NCBI RefSeq assembly: GCF_000426925.1
Contig: NZ_KE384681.1
Coordinates: 16,160 to 50,186 of the forward strand
DNA: 34,027 nt
Origin: Dolichospermum circinale AWQC310F
Lineage (GTDB): Bacteria > Cyanobacteriota > Cyanobacteriia > Cyanobacteriales > Nostocaceae
Direction of reading: 5' to 3'
Shown: positions 33,701 through 34,027 of the stretch, piece by piece
Position numbering within the stretch: the stretch's first letter is position 1
Layout: every line of letters begins with the position of its first letter
Translations under genes and position numbers: made by a program
Notes under the pieces: generated by a model
The model's database searches: none
What the model was told of the DNA's origin: nothing
What the model saw: only the letters and a program-made list of their open reading frames with translations

Positions 33701-34027
33701 TAGTATTACCGTAACCGTAAGTCCAAGCAGCGTATTTGAAGACGGTACACCCAACCTAGTCTATACCTTCACTCGCAGTTATCCTGGTGGTACAAGCCTG
33801 TCCTTAGGTAATCCCTTAACCGTTAACTTCAATGTTGGCGGTACAGCCACCTTCAACACTGACTACACTCAAACCGGTGCAGCTATTACATTTCCTACAG
33901 GAGCAACAACAGGAACAGGAACCATCACCTTTGCTGCGGGTGAAACTACGAAACAAATAACCATTAACCCCACAGGAGACACCACCGTTGAAAGTAATGA
34001 GACAGTAGCTGTCACCTTAGCTAATGG
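30714..34027 (+). CDS. Giant Calx-beta repeat protein with EEIGH module and choice-of-anchor-L-like domain (partial)
   Basis: Starting at ATG 30714, the frame is open for 1104 codons to the window end, so the stop lies outside. There is no Sec signal. Residues about 24-165 are the module shared with the EEP protein at 1-3003 (EEIGHFVD at 106-113, GDEG at 123-126). Residues about 172-396 look like a choice-of-anchor L domain: RFIGANVAGGTFTGG, GIDNGIVLSTGN, FSYVFASENYPE, FNDVFAFYLNG and DSAVFIQGF. From about 401, at least six Calx-beta units of 100-130 residues follow, each with xSVxEDGTxNLVYTFxR and IxDDD. Calx-beta domains bind calcium and build long extracellular adhesins. I infer a cell-surface or secreted adhesin, probably exported by type I secretion. 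The last units are near-identical at DNA level. Confidence 0.9.
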   Translation, partial: MNFSLLLESALKLTYDKLSGFSGFNNNFWQVFDSAFGTQYNRSAAEILRLDWQGGNFSQLPQIEVVSNTILGNANGAYSTSTNKIYLSDNFVANANSAAVSDVILEEIGHFVDARINQTDSAGDEGAIFAALVRGESLNGTTLQSLQAENDHATIIINGEAIAIEQSALITRDLNSVTAAQLVNTLIGNSGITPDKISNVRFIGANVAGGTFTGGLGTIGIDNGIVLSTGNIDVDDDPSTYSTSNGKSGDRDLDAIVKTIVSNNSTNDAAVLEFDFIPTSNTISFSYVFASENYPELGNSRFNDVFAFYLNGRNIAFVPGVTTPVSINTVNTGTNSAFFKPDYYGNILGTKFDGFTTVLSAVATDLIPGVTNHIKLAIADSRDYARDSAVFIQGFSDPSTIVKVIATDSDAGEGTTANPGVFTITRTGSTNNALTVSYTISGTASTGDYSPIPSTVTFLAGETSKTVTITPVNDNLVEGSETVILSLISGTNYSLGTDNSATVIITDNDVDPGRAVVSLSVNPASVLEDGTTNLVYTFTRAGNLTNALTVNFNVGGSATFSSDSNYTDYTQTGAASFGLTRGSITFAAGASTATLTIDPKADTTFEGNEKVELTLAPGSGYVINTATAVIGTITDEDTNVNVAVFPDSVLEDGTANLVYTFSRYGKIDNALTVNYSIGGTADGADYTGATPGTGKTITFAVGETTVTLTIDPTADTTFENDETVAVTLANGTGYTVGTSGSATGTIINDDKPLVTVAVTPSSVFEDGTPNLVYTFTRTGVTTNRLTVNYSIGGTADGNDYTGATPGTGKTITFDAGATTATLIIDPTADAIIESNETVAVTLDSGTSYTVGTTGPVIGTINDDDTASITVTVSPSSVFEDGTPNLVYTFTRSYPGGTSLSLGNPLTVNFNVGGTATFNTDYTQTGAAITFPTGATTGTGTITFAAGETTKQITINPTGDTTVESNETVAVTLANGTGYTLGTTGPVIGTINDDDTASITVTVSPSSVFEDGTPNLVYTFTRSYPGGTSLSLGNPLTVNFNVGGTATFNTDYTQTGAAITFPTGATTGTGTITFAAGETTKQITINPTGDTTVESNETVAVTLAN
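33263..34027 (+). repeat. 390-bp exact tandem repeat in Calx-beta region
   Basis: The unit beginning at 33301 recurs at 33691. Every base compared from 33691 to the window end (337 bp) is identical to 33301-33637, and the identity reaches back about 38 bp before each start. 390 bp equals 130 codons, one Calx-beta unit, so the frame is kept. It marks a very recent duplication or gene conversion and a place where assemblies can collapse. Confidence 0.92.

Overview
The window reads as chromosomal DNA of a heterocyst-forming (Nostocales) cyanobacterium, probably close to Anabaena/Dolichospermum/Aphanizomenon. The basis is AT-rich DNA with around a dozen GCGATCGC (HIP1) octamers inside genes, an acpP-fabF-tktA run, a DnaK2-type chaperone, a TxlA/HCF164 thioredoxin, zinc-ribbon kinase and phosphatase genes, and many short hairpin repeats between genes. 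No rRNA, tRNA, CRISPR array, transposase or phage gene was seen. The assignment comes from gene content and remembered families, not a database search.

Layout. 1-3003 (minus) is the N-terminal 1001 residues of a large secreted-type protein with an endonuclease/exonuclease/phosphatase domain; its C-terminus lies off the window. 3271-4517 (plus) is an HTH plus NB-ARC STAND-type gene split by a frame change at a C10/A9 homopolymer pair. 4715-6656 (minus) holds lepB, a divergent grpE-like gene and txlA; a NIL/4Fe-4S ferredoxin gene diverges from txlA. 7411-11245 (plus) holds a CHAD protein and two tandem vWA proteins. 11351-12960 is a small three-gene cassette ending in a HEPN protein, followed on the minus strand by a PD-(D/E)XK-like protein with an odd start. 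14099-17437 (minus) holds dnaK and a secreted phosphodiester glycosidase.

From 17503 (plus) come a RluE-like pseudouridine synthase and a PP2C phosphatase/FHA-Ser/Thr kinase pair. An Uma2 protein converges on the kinase and overlaps it by 15 bp. Next are a small hypothetical gene, an HtrA-type protease, a decayed gene beside a four-hairpin repeat, and peptide deformylase. An HdrB-like CCG protein (minus) is followed by acpP, fabF and tktA (plus). The window ends inside a giant repeat protein (30714 onward) with a choice-of-anchor-L-like domain and Calx-beta repeats.

Themes. Housekeeping protein-quality genes (lepB, grpE-like, dnaK, htrA, def) and fatty acid/carbon metabolism (acpP, fabF, tktA) are interleaved with accessory genes. 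The most unusual signals are: (1) a ~145-residue module with a zincin-like EEIGH motif in place of HEIGH, shared by the otherwise unrelated giant proteins at both ends; (2) a canonical -1 slippery heptamer inside the A9 tract of the HTH/NB-ARC gene, which would restore the full-length protein; (3) a compact promoter-hairpin unit next to dnaK that could encode a small RNA; (4) a recurring class of perfect palindromes with a TAAA loop; (5) an apparent ATC in place of the start codon of the PD-(D/E)XK-like gene.
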